A stretch of DNA of 64,000 nucleotides, from positions 55,093,609 through 55,157,608 of the forward strand of contig CM056725.1 of NCBI GenBank assembly GCA_029844215.1, given 5' to 3'. The DNA comes from Przewalskia tangutica (taxonomy: Eukaryota; Streptophyta; Magnoliopsida; Solanales; Solanaceae). Below are positions 47,417 to 59,852 of this stretch, piece after piece (the first letter of the stretch is position 1; every line of letters begins with the position of its first letter). The notes beneath the pieces are model-generated. The model did no database searches and had not been told where the DNA came from. It was given only the letters and a program-made list of their open reading frames with translations. A program made the position numbers and the translations under genes.

Positions 47417-50400
47417 TGTCACGACCGAACTGGGCGTGATCGTGCCTTACCCCGCACCCAGTAGACATACATCGAGTAATCGGAACATAAAACAAGACAT
47501 GAAATAACAAAAATGTAAAACGATGTCGAGAAAACTTGCCGCTCGACATATATGTAAATCAACTTAAAACCGAAGTTACATCCCATTACAACTCGCCAAC
47601 AAGATTACTCTGCACTTAAGAGTGACATGACAACAATGGCGGGACAGGCCCGCCATACCACGAATGTGGCACCTACTACGACAGGACTATACCATCGATA
47701 AGCCTCCGAGAAACGGAGCTTCCCAACGCGTGACCACGAGAGCTAGGATCAACGGCGGTGTACCTCAACTGCGGCATGAACGCAGCCCCGAAGGAGGTCG
47801 ATAACAGTACCAAGTATGTGAAATCAAAAATCAGAAATGAAATCATAGAAGTCTATATAAAGCAGAGACATGTATGATAACCAAACTACGATTCACAATA
47901 AATAGCGATCATGTCAAGTCGTGACTCACGCCTCAAAGTCATCACTCAAATATAACAATGGGTCTCACGCCCACAACATCAATCATGCCGTGGAATACCT
48001 TCCTCATCACGGCATATGATATAAGAGCACCAAGGAATACACATGAACACCGTGTCCCACTGTCATTATAAAACCGCACGGTAAGTACAAAGGCATAGCC
48101 GACTACTAAAACCACGATAAACAAGGTCATAAATCAGATCATGAGATATGTCTAGACCGTCACATGATCAAAGCTGGCCACTCGCCCGCAGTATCTAATA
48201 TGCGCGTCTAGCCCTGGAACTTCCCGCAGCTCCGCATAGGCCACTCCAATGGCCCGCATGAGGTATTCCCCGCATCGAGGGTAGCTACTCCCGCGTCCGC
48301 TCGACTCGCGATCCGCATGGCCACATAGACCGCATGACCATAAAGGCCGACACTAACACGGAACTCTCGTAGCTCGCGCATAGGTCCCCGACCCGCATGA
48401 GGTATTCTCGAATCATGGTCCTGCATCACCGAGATATACCCAGACGGAGGGCAGCTTAACCCCCGGGATCATGTCAAGGTGAGTGGTACAATACCAACAT
48501 AATGGCTGATAGTTAAACAACATAAGCGCGATCGAGGGAAAACCCCTTTACACAAACACCACAAGATATTAACACACGTAGCATCCTAACATGTTTACTT
48601 ATCAAACCAACAAGAAAGTATTACAAGGCTATCACAAACCAACACAATCAAGTTATTCACACAAGATACTTTCTACTTTATGTTAAACAAGTTCGGGTTT
48701 TTATCCCCAAAGTACTTCATACATTAACTCTTTAAAAGATACGTTACTTTCACAAAAGTCACACAATACCCGTAGTATGAAAATAGAGTGACTATCCTTT
48801 TAAGTAAACCAAAACACTTCCCTTTGTAAAATCAAGTAACAACATTATTTTCCAAACGTTCAAGTTTGCCTAATTTCAAATGTTCAAGTTTCTCATTTTT
48901 CGAAAGGTTTCGTAGTTCATAGTATTAATTACTTAATGATATAATTCTCTTTTAAAACCAGTTGAGAAACATATGCCTTATATGTGAGTAGGTTATTCTT
49001 GTTTATAACAATCTTATAACAGCCATGATCTAGGAAATGTAATATCATTTTGTCTCATCTTAGCTTCTATGCAGATGGAGGTTTCTACTGGTTTTAATAA
49101 TACTTAATTAGTCAATGCATTTCCCTTTATTAGCGCTGCTGTGGTCTGTTCGATACCTATTCTGATTTCCGAAATCAGTAAAACATTATTCCTTTTAAAA
49201 ACCAAGTACTCATTACTCACGAATGAGGTTTCACACTCTTTTTACCAAAATTCAGATTAATTCAATTAAGACAAATCTCTTATCCTTTAAGATCAAGTCT
49301 CTTATCTTTTAAGATCAATAAAACATTCTTTTTATCTCTCTTAAGCCGTTATACCTAACTTCCCATAAAGCTAGTATAACTCTTAAGCTTTTAAAACCAA
49401 GTATTACTCTTCTGTTAAAAATGATTCAGTATTCTTTTGAAATACTTCAAGATTATTCAGCTTAAGTCAAAAGACATTGCGTAATTATTATTCGTGCTTA
49501 AGTCAAAAGACATTGCCGTAATTATTATTCGCTTAACACACGCGTCGCCTACCGCACTATATATATACTTTAAAATATCATGCTCAAGAGTATAGGAAGA
49601 ATCACATACCTCGCGACGATTATCGACTATTAGCAAAACGCTCCACGGTTATAACCCGGCTAGCCTTGTCCACCTTTCAAGTAGTAAATGCTACTTGCAG
49701 AACATTCAACCTATAAAGGTTATATAAGTCTATCAACTTCTACATTAATATTCTACTGATGCGATTTCAGTTCCAGTCTTTTCTGTAATATCTTTCTATT
49801 ACAGTTCAATTCTCTTCTTATATACATTCCTTGTACATAACTTATACTCAATTCTTATACTTCAATAGTATGAAACTCTAATACAATAGGGAGACAAGAT
49901 ATTTACCTCGATAAGCCCATAATTATCCAAGTTTAAATGTCGATCCTGAGCAACGTTTAGCTCCTACTCTGGGCGCTCCAACCCGCTCCAAACAACCCTT
50001 AGAAGTTCTACGCAACTTCTACTTAATACTTCAACCAAGTATGAAGATTTTTCTTAGGGTTTCGGTTTGAGACAAAAAGGACATAAGGTAGTATTTCCGG
50101 GCTCTACGTATAGAGGTAACTTTGGAATACTACAAGGTATACAACTAAGGTATTTTGGTATAGTAACAATACTTTGGGGAGTATTTTCTACCAAGAGGGG
50201 GTGTATTTTATGAGAATAACTAGTCAAGGGGGGGTACCCCACGGCTAGCACCACTAGGAGGGGGGGATACTTTCGGCCAAGGGGGAGGGGGCTCTCGGCC
50301 AAGGGGCCTTCTCAAAGGGGGAGGGGGTGTTTGGACGAAACACTACCAAGAGGGGGAAGGGATTTTCAAGACTTAGAAAATGGTTTGTGGATGAAGAAAT

Positions 50401-50821
50401 GTCTTCAACTAAGGGGGTATTTATAGGCCAACCAATGGCCAAGATCATGCCAAGTAGTAGGCAAGTGTAGGGTGAGGATTTGGACAAGTGTGTGTGGGTC
50501 CCACCTTATCCATCTAACACACAAAATATCCTACCAACCCAAGACTTGTTTTCGTCCAAAAGCCGCCCCACACTCCACCAACTTGAGGGTGAAAAGTGTC
50601 GCCCTCTCGTTGGTCCAAAACATTTCGTCTCTCGGAAAAATCTGCAAAAATTAAAAATGACATAGCCGGAATTTTCCCTTCGCAAGTTATGTAAAACGTT
50701 TCGTCAAAAAACGATTCTAATCGGGTGTTGTGCACAAAATATTTTCGTCCAAGCCTACTTAAAGTTCAAACTTTTCTACGTACGTCCTCACGTACATACT
50801 CTGGAAATACGGGGTATAACA
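47417..50821 (-). mobile_element. 5' LTR of element C
   Basis: 3,405 bp, partner of 12563-15925. TATA box 50418-50425, palindrome 49162-49178. Its first 700 bp contain many base losses at CTG/CAG sites, while 48500-50800 is nearly identical to the partner. Confidence 0.92.
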
Positions 50822-50880
50822 GTTAAGGATCTACCTGTATCTACAGCTTCACTCCCCTTTGTCGTTCTAATCAATCTTGC
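50822..50880 (-). other. End of spacer in element B
   Basis: The remainder of the spacer interrupted by C, starting with the duplicated GTTAA and followed by the gag 3' end. Confidence 0.6.
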
Positions 50881-51440
50881 CCTACTGGGCGCATAGCTAA
50901 GGAAGGTGATGAACTAACCACTAATCCTGAAGGCTGAGTCTCTCCATCCGCGCCACCTCTGGTCGGACAATTTCTCGCAACATGGCCCGCCGATCGGCCT
51001 CTTCGCTGATTTTGGTTAACCCGCCGATCCTTACGTTTCTCGGCACATTCTTGCGTAAGCCCGTCTGTGAGCCATGCTCATGCGGATCAAGAGCTACTCT
51101 TGCACAACCCTCTCTTAGATAGTCATCAAGACCCGTGATAAATCGATACATAATATACTCTCTGGTTGCTAACTCCCTTAGCTAGTAACAGGGTCGTCTC
51201 TTCGCAATCTATACTTTCCGTTACTGGTCGTGGAACTGAAGGTTCAAATATCATGGCCGCAGTAGGAACTGCTGCCGCTGTGCTAGACTCTGCTGGGACT
51301 GGCGGCGTCGCAGAACTCCCCGAATGAAGCACCACCCCAGGTGATGATTGGGCCTGTGCCCTCGTAACCCTCTGTGCTCTACTCGCAGCTCCCTCGGCTG
51401 CCTTGCCCCTCTGGGCCCGGGTTGCCTTACGCGGAGGCAT
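50881..51440 (-). pseudogene. Gag of element B, further shortened
   Basis: The start at 51440 gives MPPRKATRAQRGKAAEGAAS. This frame stays open for about 105 codons, through SSTAAAVPTAAMIFEPSVPRP and IDCEETTLL. A second frame (50921-51151) gives YRFITGLDDYLREGCARVALD, close to TGLDDHLAGSCTGVALQ in element G, then jumps from the linker into LREIVRPEVARM, a shifted reading of the knuckle tail PTRGGAD. The linker and first knuckle half are deleted in addition to the family's capsid deletion. The N-terminal half is one of the best preserved here. Confidence 0.82.
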
Positions 51441-51630
51441 AACGGTAAGGGAAAGAAATACGTTAGAGGGGTCCAACTTATAACACAGCTCTAAGCACGA
51501 TCTCAGAGTGAGAAGAATGGAAACCGATCCTAAATATCCTATAGCCTCCTGATTATTGGTGTGGTGCACAACACACCGATAATCAAGACTCTACTAGATA
51601 CGGTCTGTAGACACTTTCCGAGGATTAACT

Positions 51631-51642
51631 GCTCTGATACCA
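51631..51642 (-). other. Primer-binding site of element B
   Basis: GCTCTGATACCA, unaltered, next to the 5' LTR. Confidence 0.92.
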
Positions 51643-51646
51643 CTTT

Positions 51647-54600
51647 TGTCACGACCCGAACCGGGCGTGGATCGTGCCTTACCCGCACCCAGTAGACATA
51701 CATCAGAGTAATCAGCGGAATATAAAACATGACATGAAATAATATGAAGTGTAAAACAGTTTATCTGAGAAAACTTGCCTTACGGCATATATATATAACT
51801 TGAATCCGAACAGTTACATCCCTATTACAAACTCTGCCCACAACAGTACTACAGACCTCTAAGAATGATATGACAACAATGGCGGGACAGGGCCCCGCCA
51901 TACCCCTGAATGTAAGTACCTACAACGGCGAGGACTATACGGCGATAAGCCCGAGAAACGGAGCTTCCCAAAAGCTGAACGTGATCCTAAGAGCGAGGAT
52001 CAACATCGGTGTGCCTACTGCGGCATGACGCGGCCCGAAGGAGGTCGATCTAATAGGTACCAAGTATGTGGCGAAAATCGTAAATGAAATCATAGTAGTC
52101 TATATAAAGCAGGAGCCATATATGATAACCAAACTACAGTTCACAATAAATAAGCAGTCATGTCAAGTCAGGGACTCACGCCCTCAAGTCATCACTCAAA
52201 TACAACTATGGGTCTCACGCCCACAACATCAATCATGCCGTGGAATACCTTCCTCACGCCGTGATCATGATATAAAAGCACCAAGGAATACACATGAACA
52301 CGTGTCCCACGTGTCATAATAAAACCGTCTGAGGTAAATGCGAAGGCATAGCCGACTACTAAAACCCACGCACCAACAAGGTCATAAATCGTATCATGAG
52401 ATCTGTCTGACCGCCACATGATCGAAGCCACGGTCGCTCGCAAGATCTAATGTGCGCGTCTAGTCACCGAACTTCCGCGACTCGCATAGGCCACTCCAAT
52501 GGCCCGCATGAGGTATTCCCCGTCGGGTAGCTACTCCCCGGCACGTCCCGGGCTCGCAGATCGCGTGGCCACATAGACCGCATGAGGTATAACCCGCACA
52601 CTAACTCGAACTCTCGTAGCTCGCATAGGTCACAGACCGCGTGAGGTATTCTCGAATCATAGGTCACACGGACCGCTGAAGTCTACCCACGTGGAGGCGA
52701 CTTAACCGGAATCATGTCAAGAGGTGAGTGATATAATACTAACATAACAGCTTATCGTTAAACAACATAAGCACAACAAGGGAAACCCCTTTACACAAAC
52801 ATCACAAGATACTAACACACGTAGCATCCTAACATGTTTACTTATCAAATCAACAAGAAAGTATTACAAGGCTATCACAAACCAACACAATCAAGTTATT
52901 CACACAAGGTACTCTCTACTTTATGTTAGCAAGTTCGGGTTTTTTTATCCCCAAAGTACTTCATACAATAACTCTTTCAAAAGATCCGCTTCTTTCACAA
53001 AAGTCACGCAATACCCGTAGTATAAAAATAGAGTGACTATCTTTTTAAGTAAACCAAAACACTTCCTTTTGTAAAATCAAGTAACAACATTATTTTCCAA
53101 ACGTTCAAGTTTGCCTAATTTCAAATGCTCAAGTTTCTCATTTTCGAAAGGTTTCGTAGTTCAAAGTCTTAATCACTTAAGAATATAATTCTCTTTTAAA
53201 ACAATTTGAGAAACATATGCCTTATGTGTGAGTAGGTTATTCTTGTTAATAACAATCTTATTAAAGCAGCCATGATCTAGGAAATGTACTATCATTTTGT
53301 CTCATCTTAGCTTCTATGCAGATGAAGGTTTCTACTGGTTTTAATAATACTTTATTAGTCAAAACATTTCCCTTTATTAACGCTGCAGTGGTTCGTTCGA
53401 TACTCATTCTGATTTCCGAAATCAGTAAAACATTATTCCTTTTAAAAATCAAGTACTCATTACTCACGAATGAGGTTTCACACTTTTTAACAAAATTCAT
53501 ATCAATTCAATTAAGTCAAGTCTCTTATCTTTTAAGATCAAGTCTCTTAACTTCTAAAATCAATAAACCATTCTTTTTATCTCTCTTAAGTCGTTATACC
53601 TAACTTCCCATAAAGCTAGTATAACTCTTAAGCTTTTAAAACCAAGTATTACTCTTCTTTCAAAAACGGTTCTTAATTCTCTTGAAATACTTCAAGATTC
53701 TTATTATTCAGGCTTAAGTCAAAAGACATTGCCGTAAAACTACGTTCAGTTAACACACGTACGTCTACCTACTAAATATATTCTTTTAAAATATCATGCT
53801 CAAGAGGATAGGAAGAATCACATACCTCGCGACGATTTATCGACTATTAGCAAATAGCTCCAAAATCGTAATCCTGCTATCCTTTTCCACCCTTCGAGTA
53901 GAATATGCTACTCGCGATTTCAACCTATACGATTATACAAGTCTATCAATGTCTAGACTACTCGGTAGAATAAATCTAGATACAAGATTCTACGGAAAAT
54001 TGGGCGAGACTTCCCACCACAAACTTCACAAGTCTACAGAAATGATCCTATGTAAGTACAATCAATTCCTTTCTTATATACCTTCCTGGTATATAACTTA
54101 TACTTAATTCTTATACTTCAATAGTATATAAACTCAATTACAATAGGGAGACAAGATATTTACCTCGATAAGCCCAAAATTATCCAAGTTTAAATGTCGA
54201 TCCTGAGCAACGTTTAGCTCCTACTCTGGGCGCTCCAACCCGCTCCAAACAACCCTTAGAAGTTCTACTCAACCTCTACTTAACACTTCAACCGACTATG
54301 AAGGTTTTCCTTAGGGTTTCGTTTTTGTGACTGAAGGGAATATAAGGTAGTATTTCCGGGCTCTACGTATAGAGGTAACTTTGGAATACTACAAGGTATA
54401 AGGCTAAGGTATTTTGGAATAGTAACAATACTTGGAGAATACTTTCTACCAAGGGGGGGTGTATTTTACGAGAACAACTCAAGGTAGGGGGGGTGTACCT
54501 CTCGGCCAACACCACTAGGAGGGGGAGGTACCTCTCGGCCAAAAGGCCTCACAAAGGGGGGAGGGGGAGGCTTGGACGAAAACACTACACTAAGGGGGAG

Positions 54601-55077
54601 AGGGCTTTCAAGACTTAGAAAACATTGTGAGGATGAAGAAGTCTTCACAAAGGGGGGGGGGGGTATTTATAGGGAAACCAATGGCTAAGATCAAGCCAAG
54701 TGGGGGGCAAGTGGAGGGTCAAGATTTGCCCAAGTGCACCCTAACCCTACTCCACAAATCCTTCACAAACATTGACCCAAGTTTTAGGCAACAAAACATG
54801 GAAGAAAAACGTCCCACAATCGTCCACTCCATCCGCCACTTGAGGGTGACAAGTGTCGCCCTCTCGTTGGTCTAAAATATTTCGTCTCTCGGAAAAATCC
54901 GCAAAAATTAGAAATGACATAGCCGTAATTTTCCCTTCGCAAAGTCCGGAAAATGTTTCGTCGGAAAACGATTCTTTTCGGTAGTTGTGAACAAAATTTT
55001 CGACCTTGCCTATCTTAAGGCTAAAACTTTCGTACGTACGCCATCACGTACATACTCTGGAAATACGGGGTATAACA
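51647..55077 (-). mobile_element. 5' LTR of element B
   Basis: 3,431 bp, partner of 7851-11252. TATA box 54664-54671, palindrome 53409-53425. The last base before the GATAT duplication is the A of TATAACA. Confidence 0.92.
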
Positions 55078-57769
55078 GATATAATACCAGCACAACGGGC
55101 TTATCGTTAAACAACATAAGCACAACAAGAAAAACCCCCTTACACAACGTCACAAGACATTAACACACGTAGCATCATAACATGTTCACTTTATCAAGCC
55201 AACAAGAAAGTATTACAAGGCAATCACAAAACATAGGCAAGTTACTCACACAAGGTACTTACATTTCAAGTCAACAATCCGGGTTTTAACCCCAAGGTAC
55301 TACATACTTTAACTCTTTAAAAAGATCCATTTCTTTCACAAAAAGTCACACGATACCCGTAGTATCAAAATAGAGTAACTATCTTTTTTTTACGTAAACT
55401 AGAACAATTTCCATACCTTCTTTTTAAACCAACTTAAGACAACAACATGCCTTCTCTTTTAAACAAAAACACTTCAATTTTTCCAGTCTCTCTCTTTTAT
55501 AAATCAAGTCCCTTACTTTGGAATTTTTTTAAGAAAATCAAACTTGTTTTTAATGATCTTATTAAAGCAACCATGATCTAGGAAATGTAATACAATTTTG
55601 TCTTATCTTAGCTTCTATGCAGATGGAGGTTTCTACTTGTTTTAATAATATTAATTATTTGTCAATATATTTTCCTTTATTAACGTTGCAGTGGTTTGTT
55701 CGATACTTATTCTCATTTCCGAAATCAATATAACATTATCATTCGAAACCAAGTACTCATTACTCACGAATGAGGTTTCACAACTTTCCACACAATTCAA
55801 GTTCTTCACATATCAAATCAAGTCAAATATAAGTCAAGTCTCTTATCTTTTTAAAAATCAATAAACCATTATTTTACCTACATAAAGTTGTTATAATTAA
55901 CTTCCCATAAAGTCATTATAACACTTTATGTTTTAAACCAACCAAATTCGTTTAGAACACGTACGTCTACCGTACTACATAGTTTACAATAATCATGCTA
56001 GAAAAGATAGGAAGAGGTTCACATACCTCGCGACGATTATCGACAATTAGAAAAATGCTCCAAAGTACTATAACCTTGCTAGCCCTTTTCCACCCTTCAA
56101 GTAGAATACGCTACTCGTAGTACTTCCACCTATAATGGCCATGAAACGTCCATTAACCTCTAGATCTCTTCGTAGGATATTTCTAAGAGTAAGGTTCCAT
56201 ATCCTACGGAAAATTCAAAGACCTCCCCGTTCTACTCAATTTTCCACCTTTTCCAAGGCGATAACCGTAATTAACATACTATAATTAAGGTGCAATAATA
56301 CCGAAATTTAAAGAAGGGGATAACACGCCCAAACTAACGCGATTAACAATCTCCTTCATAACAATAATAACTAAAGAAGGGGATAACACGCCCAAACGGA
56401 ACGCGATTAACAATCTCTCCTTCATAACAATAATAACTAAAGAAGGGGATAACACGCCCAAACGGAACGCGATTAACAATCTCACCTTCATAACAATAAT
56501 GTAAATACGGCCCAAAGTAAATACGGTCCAAAGTAGATACGGTCCAAAGTAGATACGGTCCTTAAGTTGGGGTCCTTGGCCAACTTTTACAATTTTACTT
56601 ATCCAATTACTTCATTAGTCCTTCAACTTATATTCCAATCTTATTATAAGTTATAGTTCCTTTGTTGTTAACCTCTTAGTAAGTAATGGATACATTTTTA
56701 CCATTTTAATGGATAATATGCCAATTCTCCTTTTAACATCTTAACAAGATCCAAATCTTTCTTTATATATTATAGTCCATAATATACTTCCAATATATGT
56801 ATAATATCCATATATACATAATAATCAACTTCACAAAGAGGTTAAGGTTCATTACCTCAAAATAGCCCAAAAAACGTGACTGTCCAGATTTTTAGCCACT
56901 GCTTCGTCAGCTGAACTTGTAACGTCGATAACTCTCTACTCCAGTGTTCTATCGACGAGTGGTTTGTTGCGTTGGAAACTAGACTCGACGAAATTCATTT
57001 TAGGCTTTTGAAACACCCAAAAACTACTAATATGCTAGGAGATATTCCCTTCCAAATTTGACTAAAAATCAGTCCAAAACAGTCCCGAAAATCTGCCCAC
57101 TCTCGGCCAAGGGGGGTTTTTGAGGCTAGGGGTGTGAAATCTTGTCTAACTCTTGGTTAATAATCTTCCTAACACATTAAGGAAGAACACTTATAAGTTT
57201 AAGAATTTTTGGACAACATTTGGCTAGGGGAGGGAGCAATTGACGAGAGCAAAATAAGAAGGAGGGAGAGGGAAATATTTTCAAGTCTTGAAATATACTA
57301 AGTGTGGAAGATTTTCATCAACTAAAGGGGTTTATATAGTACAACCAAGGGTTAGGATTGAAACATGTGCATGGTAGAGATTGTTTGTGTAGGTTCCTTT
57401 CTACACTTGTTCTACAAAAGCCATGCAAGATTTTGACCATTTGACTTGCCCACTAATTGCCCCAAAACCGTCCACCACCATGCAATACCATGCAAGACTT
57501 TTGGCCACTTGTCTTGCCCACTAGTCTTGAAAAAAAACGTCCACATGGCATCTTGGGGTGACACATGTCTCCCTCCTATTGGTCCAAAATATTTATCTCT
57601 CGGAAAAATTCCATAATCGGTTAAAATATTGAAAACGTAAAATAATTTCCTTCACAAGGTTCGGAATATTTTCCGTTGGAAATTCTCAACTTCATCCTTA
57701 ACCTAATTAGGGTTTATACATTCGTACGTACGTCCTTACATACATACTCCGGAACTACGGGGTATAACA
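55078..57769 (-). mobile_element. LTR A2, right part
   Basis: The middle A LTR resumes after element B with the second GATAT. Together with 6958-7850 it gives about 3,580 bp, the only full-length A LTR. It contains the 65-bp (56308-56500) and 16-bp (56501-56561) tandem repeats and a TATA box at 57331-57338. It is followed by a second polypurine tract and integrase, not by unrelated DNA. Confidence 0.9.
56308..56561. repeat. Tandem repeats of LTR A2
   Basis: Three 65-bp units followed by about four 16-bp units, homologous to 2610-2880 in LTR A1, which has about five of the latter. Confidence 0.85.
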
Positions 57770-58566
57770 TTCTCCCCCCCTTAGAAACATTTGTCCCGAA
57801 TGTTCCTTCTAAGTCTCTAAACATACCTGTGCCGGTATAGTCTTCCCTACTATACTTACGAAACCAATTATGCCACTCATGGACATAACACAACGTATGC
57901 GCAAAAACTCACATCCGAGCCAACGAAGAATCATCTCTAAAGCGTATAACAATACTATTAGCTCCACCCATGGTCCAAAGGATACTTTCTTCACATCTTT
58001 ACTTTATAAAACGGACACTTCCATCTTCTTCACACATCTTCGCCTCTTTTCTTACTCGTCGTACCCTCCTCGTATACTCGAACTCTTTCTACTATACGTA
58101 TCACATTTCTGACATTGCTTCAGTTTTTTTTTTTTTTAAAAAAATCTCGGGGTTACTATCTTCAACTTGGTTGTCATTAACTGAGAACACTCTGGATGGA
58201 TCTCCGATACTCTTCCGAATCATAGCAACATGAAAGACCGGACGTACTGCCTCCTAAGTCGGACGACAGTGCTAACTTATAGGCAACCTGGCCTATTCTA
58301 CAAATGATCTGAAAAGGCCCAAAGTACCTTGGGCTAAGTTTCCCCTGCTTTCCAAATCTCGTCACACCCTTCCGGGGTGGTACCTTCAAGAAGACCCACC
58401 GTCAACCTGAACTCCAAGTGTTGACGCCGATTATCCGTAAGACTTCTGTTGACTCTGAGCTGCTAATAACCTCTTCTGGATAAGTTTCGCCTTATCCACA
58501 TTCTGCTGAATCAAGTATGGACCAGCTATCTAAACCTTGCTAACATCGAACCAATCGACCGTAACT
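57770..58566 (-). pseudogene. Integrase end of second A unit, truncated
   Basis: It starts with a polypurine tract (57770-57782) and matches 4080-4870 almost base for base. At 58177-58389 the minus strand reads FGKQGKLSPRYFGPFQIICRIGQVAYKLALSSDLGG, the best GPY/F module in the window, then SCCYDSEEYRR, a shifted reading of the family's C-terminus. The internal region ends after CCAATCGACCG and passes at once into an LTR. The rest of integrase, spacer, gag and primer-binding site are deleted. The two A units therefore share LTR A2. Confidence 0.85.
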
Positions 58567-59598
58567 ATATCACACGACCGAACGGGCGTGGATCGTGCCT
58601 TACCCGGGCACCTAAGTAGACATACATCAGAGTAACCAGCGGAATATAAAAACAAGACATGAAACAATTATGTAATGAGAACAGTTTATCCAAGAAAATA
58701 TTTCCCTTCGGCATGTATATATACATAAAGAGTGAACAGTTACAACCCAACTTTTCAACAGGACTACAGACCTCTAGGAATGTAAACAACTATGGCGGGA
58801 CAGGGCCCCGCCATACCCTGAATGTACAAAATATCTACAACACATGGAGAGCCGTACCAAAAGTCGAGCCTCCGGAGAAATGGGGCTCCTGACACCAGAG
58901 TAAAGATCCTAAAAATGAGGATCTACCACCTGCTTTCCCTTACCTGCGGCATGAACGCAGCCCCCCGAAGGAGGTCAGTACAACAGGTACCAAGTATGTG
59001 AAACTGTAAAGTACTGAAATGAAATCAAAGCATTTTAAACCCACTTACAAATACAACCAATTCAACCGCACATAGTGCCACAGCATAAACAAGAGCAAAA
59101 TGGATATAATGTAACTGGTCTTTTCTAGGCCGCTAATGATCGAAGCAAGGCCAATCGCCTATAGTATCATTATGCGAGCCTATTCCTTTACTCCCGCAGT
59201 CGGCATAGACACACAGACCGCATGAGGTATTCCTCGCATCGGGTAACACACCCGGAGTGATCATCCTGGAACTCCCGCAGCTCCGCATAGGTTACACAGA
59301 CCCGCATGAGGTATTCCTCGCATCGGGGGCGGCTAACCCTCGGCATAACAAGTCAGAGGGTGTAAGTGATATAATATCAGCACAACTACTTATCGTTAAA
59401 CAACATAAGCACAACAAGGGAACCCCCTTTACACAAACGTTACAAGACACTAACACACGTAGCATCATAATATGTCTACTTATCAAACCAACTTACCACA
59501 CCTTCAGAAATCATTTATAAGGCTTTTATAAACAACTAAGTAAACTTTTTCCTCTTATCTTTCTTAAGTCGTTATACCTAACTTCCCATAAAGCTAGT
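58567..59598 (-). mobile_element. LTR A3, partial and interrupted by element G
   Basis: It starts at a damaged LTR end (TATCACACGACC for TGTCACGACC). It carries the A-specific CATAGTGCCAC/GATCGAAGCAAGG block, keeps the empty target of B (GTGATATAATA at about 59368), has an internal deletion near 59490, and stops at AAGCTAGT where G begins. CTAGT (59594-59598) should be the left target duplication of G. Confidence 0.85.
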
Positions 59599-59644
59599 TG
59601 TTATACCCCGTGGTTCGGGTCTGGACCGCGGTCAGGGGCCTCAG

Positions 59645-59852
59645 CGCCAGAGACAGGGCCGCGGCGCCAAGGCGGGTGATTGTAGGGCCGCGGCGCCGGA
59701 AGACAGGGCCGCGGCGCCGGAAGATCTGAGGGGTCGCTGAAGTTTCAGCGCCGCGGCGCCGGGAAGCAGGGCCGCGGCGCCGGAAAGTTCCGAGAGTCCG
59801 CAGGAGTTGCGGCGCCGCGGCGCCGACTGCAGGGCCGCGGCGGGAAATCTGG
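59645..59852. repeat. GC-rich palindromic repeat array in LTR G
   Basis: GCCGCGGCG occurs about seven times in roughly 200 bp, often inside AGGGCCGCGGCGCCGGAAG units. Some copies extend to the perfect palindrome GGCGCCGCGGCGCC. It is the most GC-rich stretch of an otherwise AT-rich window and sits 50-250 bp from the LTR start. Confidence 0.85.

Larger units (their letters stand above)
12563..50821 (-). mobile_element. Element C (complete two-LTR element, carries D and F)
   Basis: A minus-strand element with LTRs 12563-15925 and 47417-50821, flanked by GTTAA at 12558-12562 and 50822-50826. The empty target CTAGAGGGTTAAGGATA is seen in other copies, for example near 36715. Without D and F it is about 9.4 kb. 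Its own internal DNA is 15926-16171, 35374-37579 and 47260-47416. Confidence 0.93.
7851..55077 (-). mobile_element. Element B (complete two-LTR element, carries C inside)
   Basis: A minus-strand gypsy element with LTRs 7851-11252 and 51647-55077 in direct orientation. It is flanked by GATAT at 7846-7850 and 55078-55082. The uninterrupted target (GTGATATAATA) is seen in LTR A3 near 59368, so this is a genuine insertion into LTR A2. Without nested element C it is about 9.0 kb. The internal DNA left of C holds integrase; the part right of C holds gag and the primer-binding site. It lacks pol and, unusually, the polypurine tract next to its 3' LTR. Confidence 0.93.

Noticed and set aside
2055..59598. 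Large inverted or palindromic segmental duplication
   Set aside because: The mirrored order A B C ... C B A suggested it, but the matching blocks are in the same orientation and end at TG...CA with target duplications, which nesting explains.
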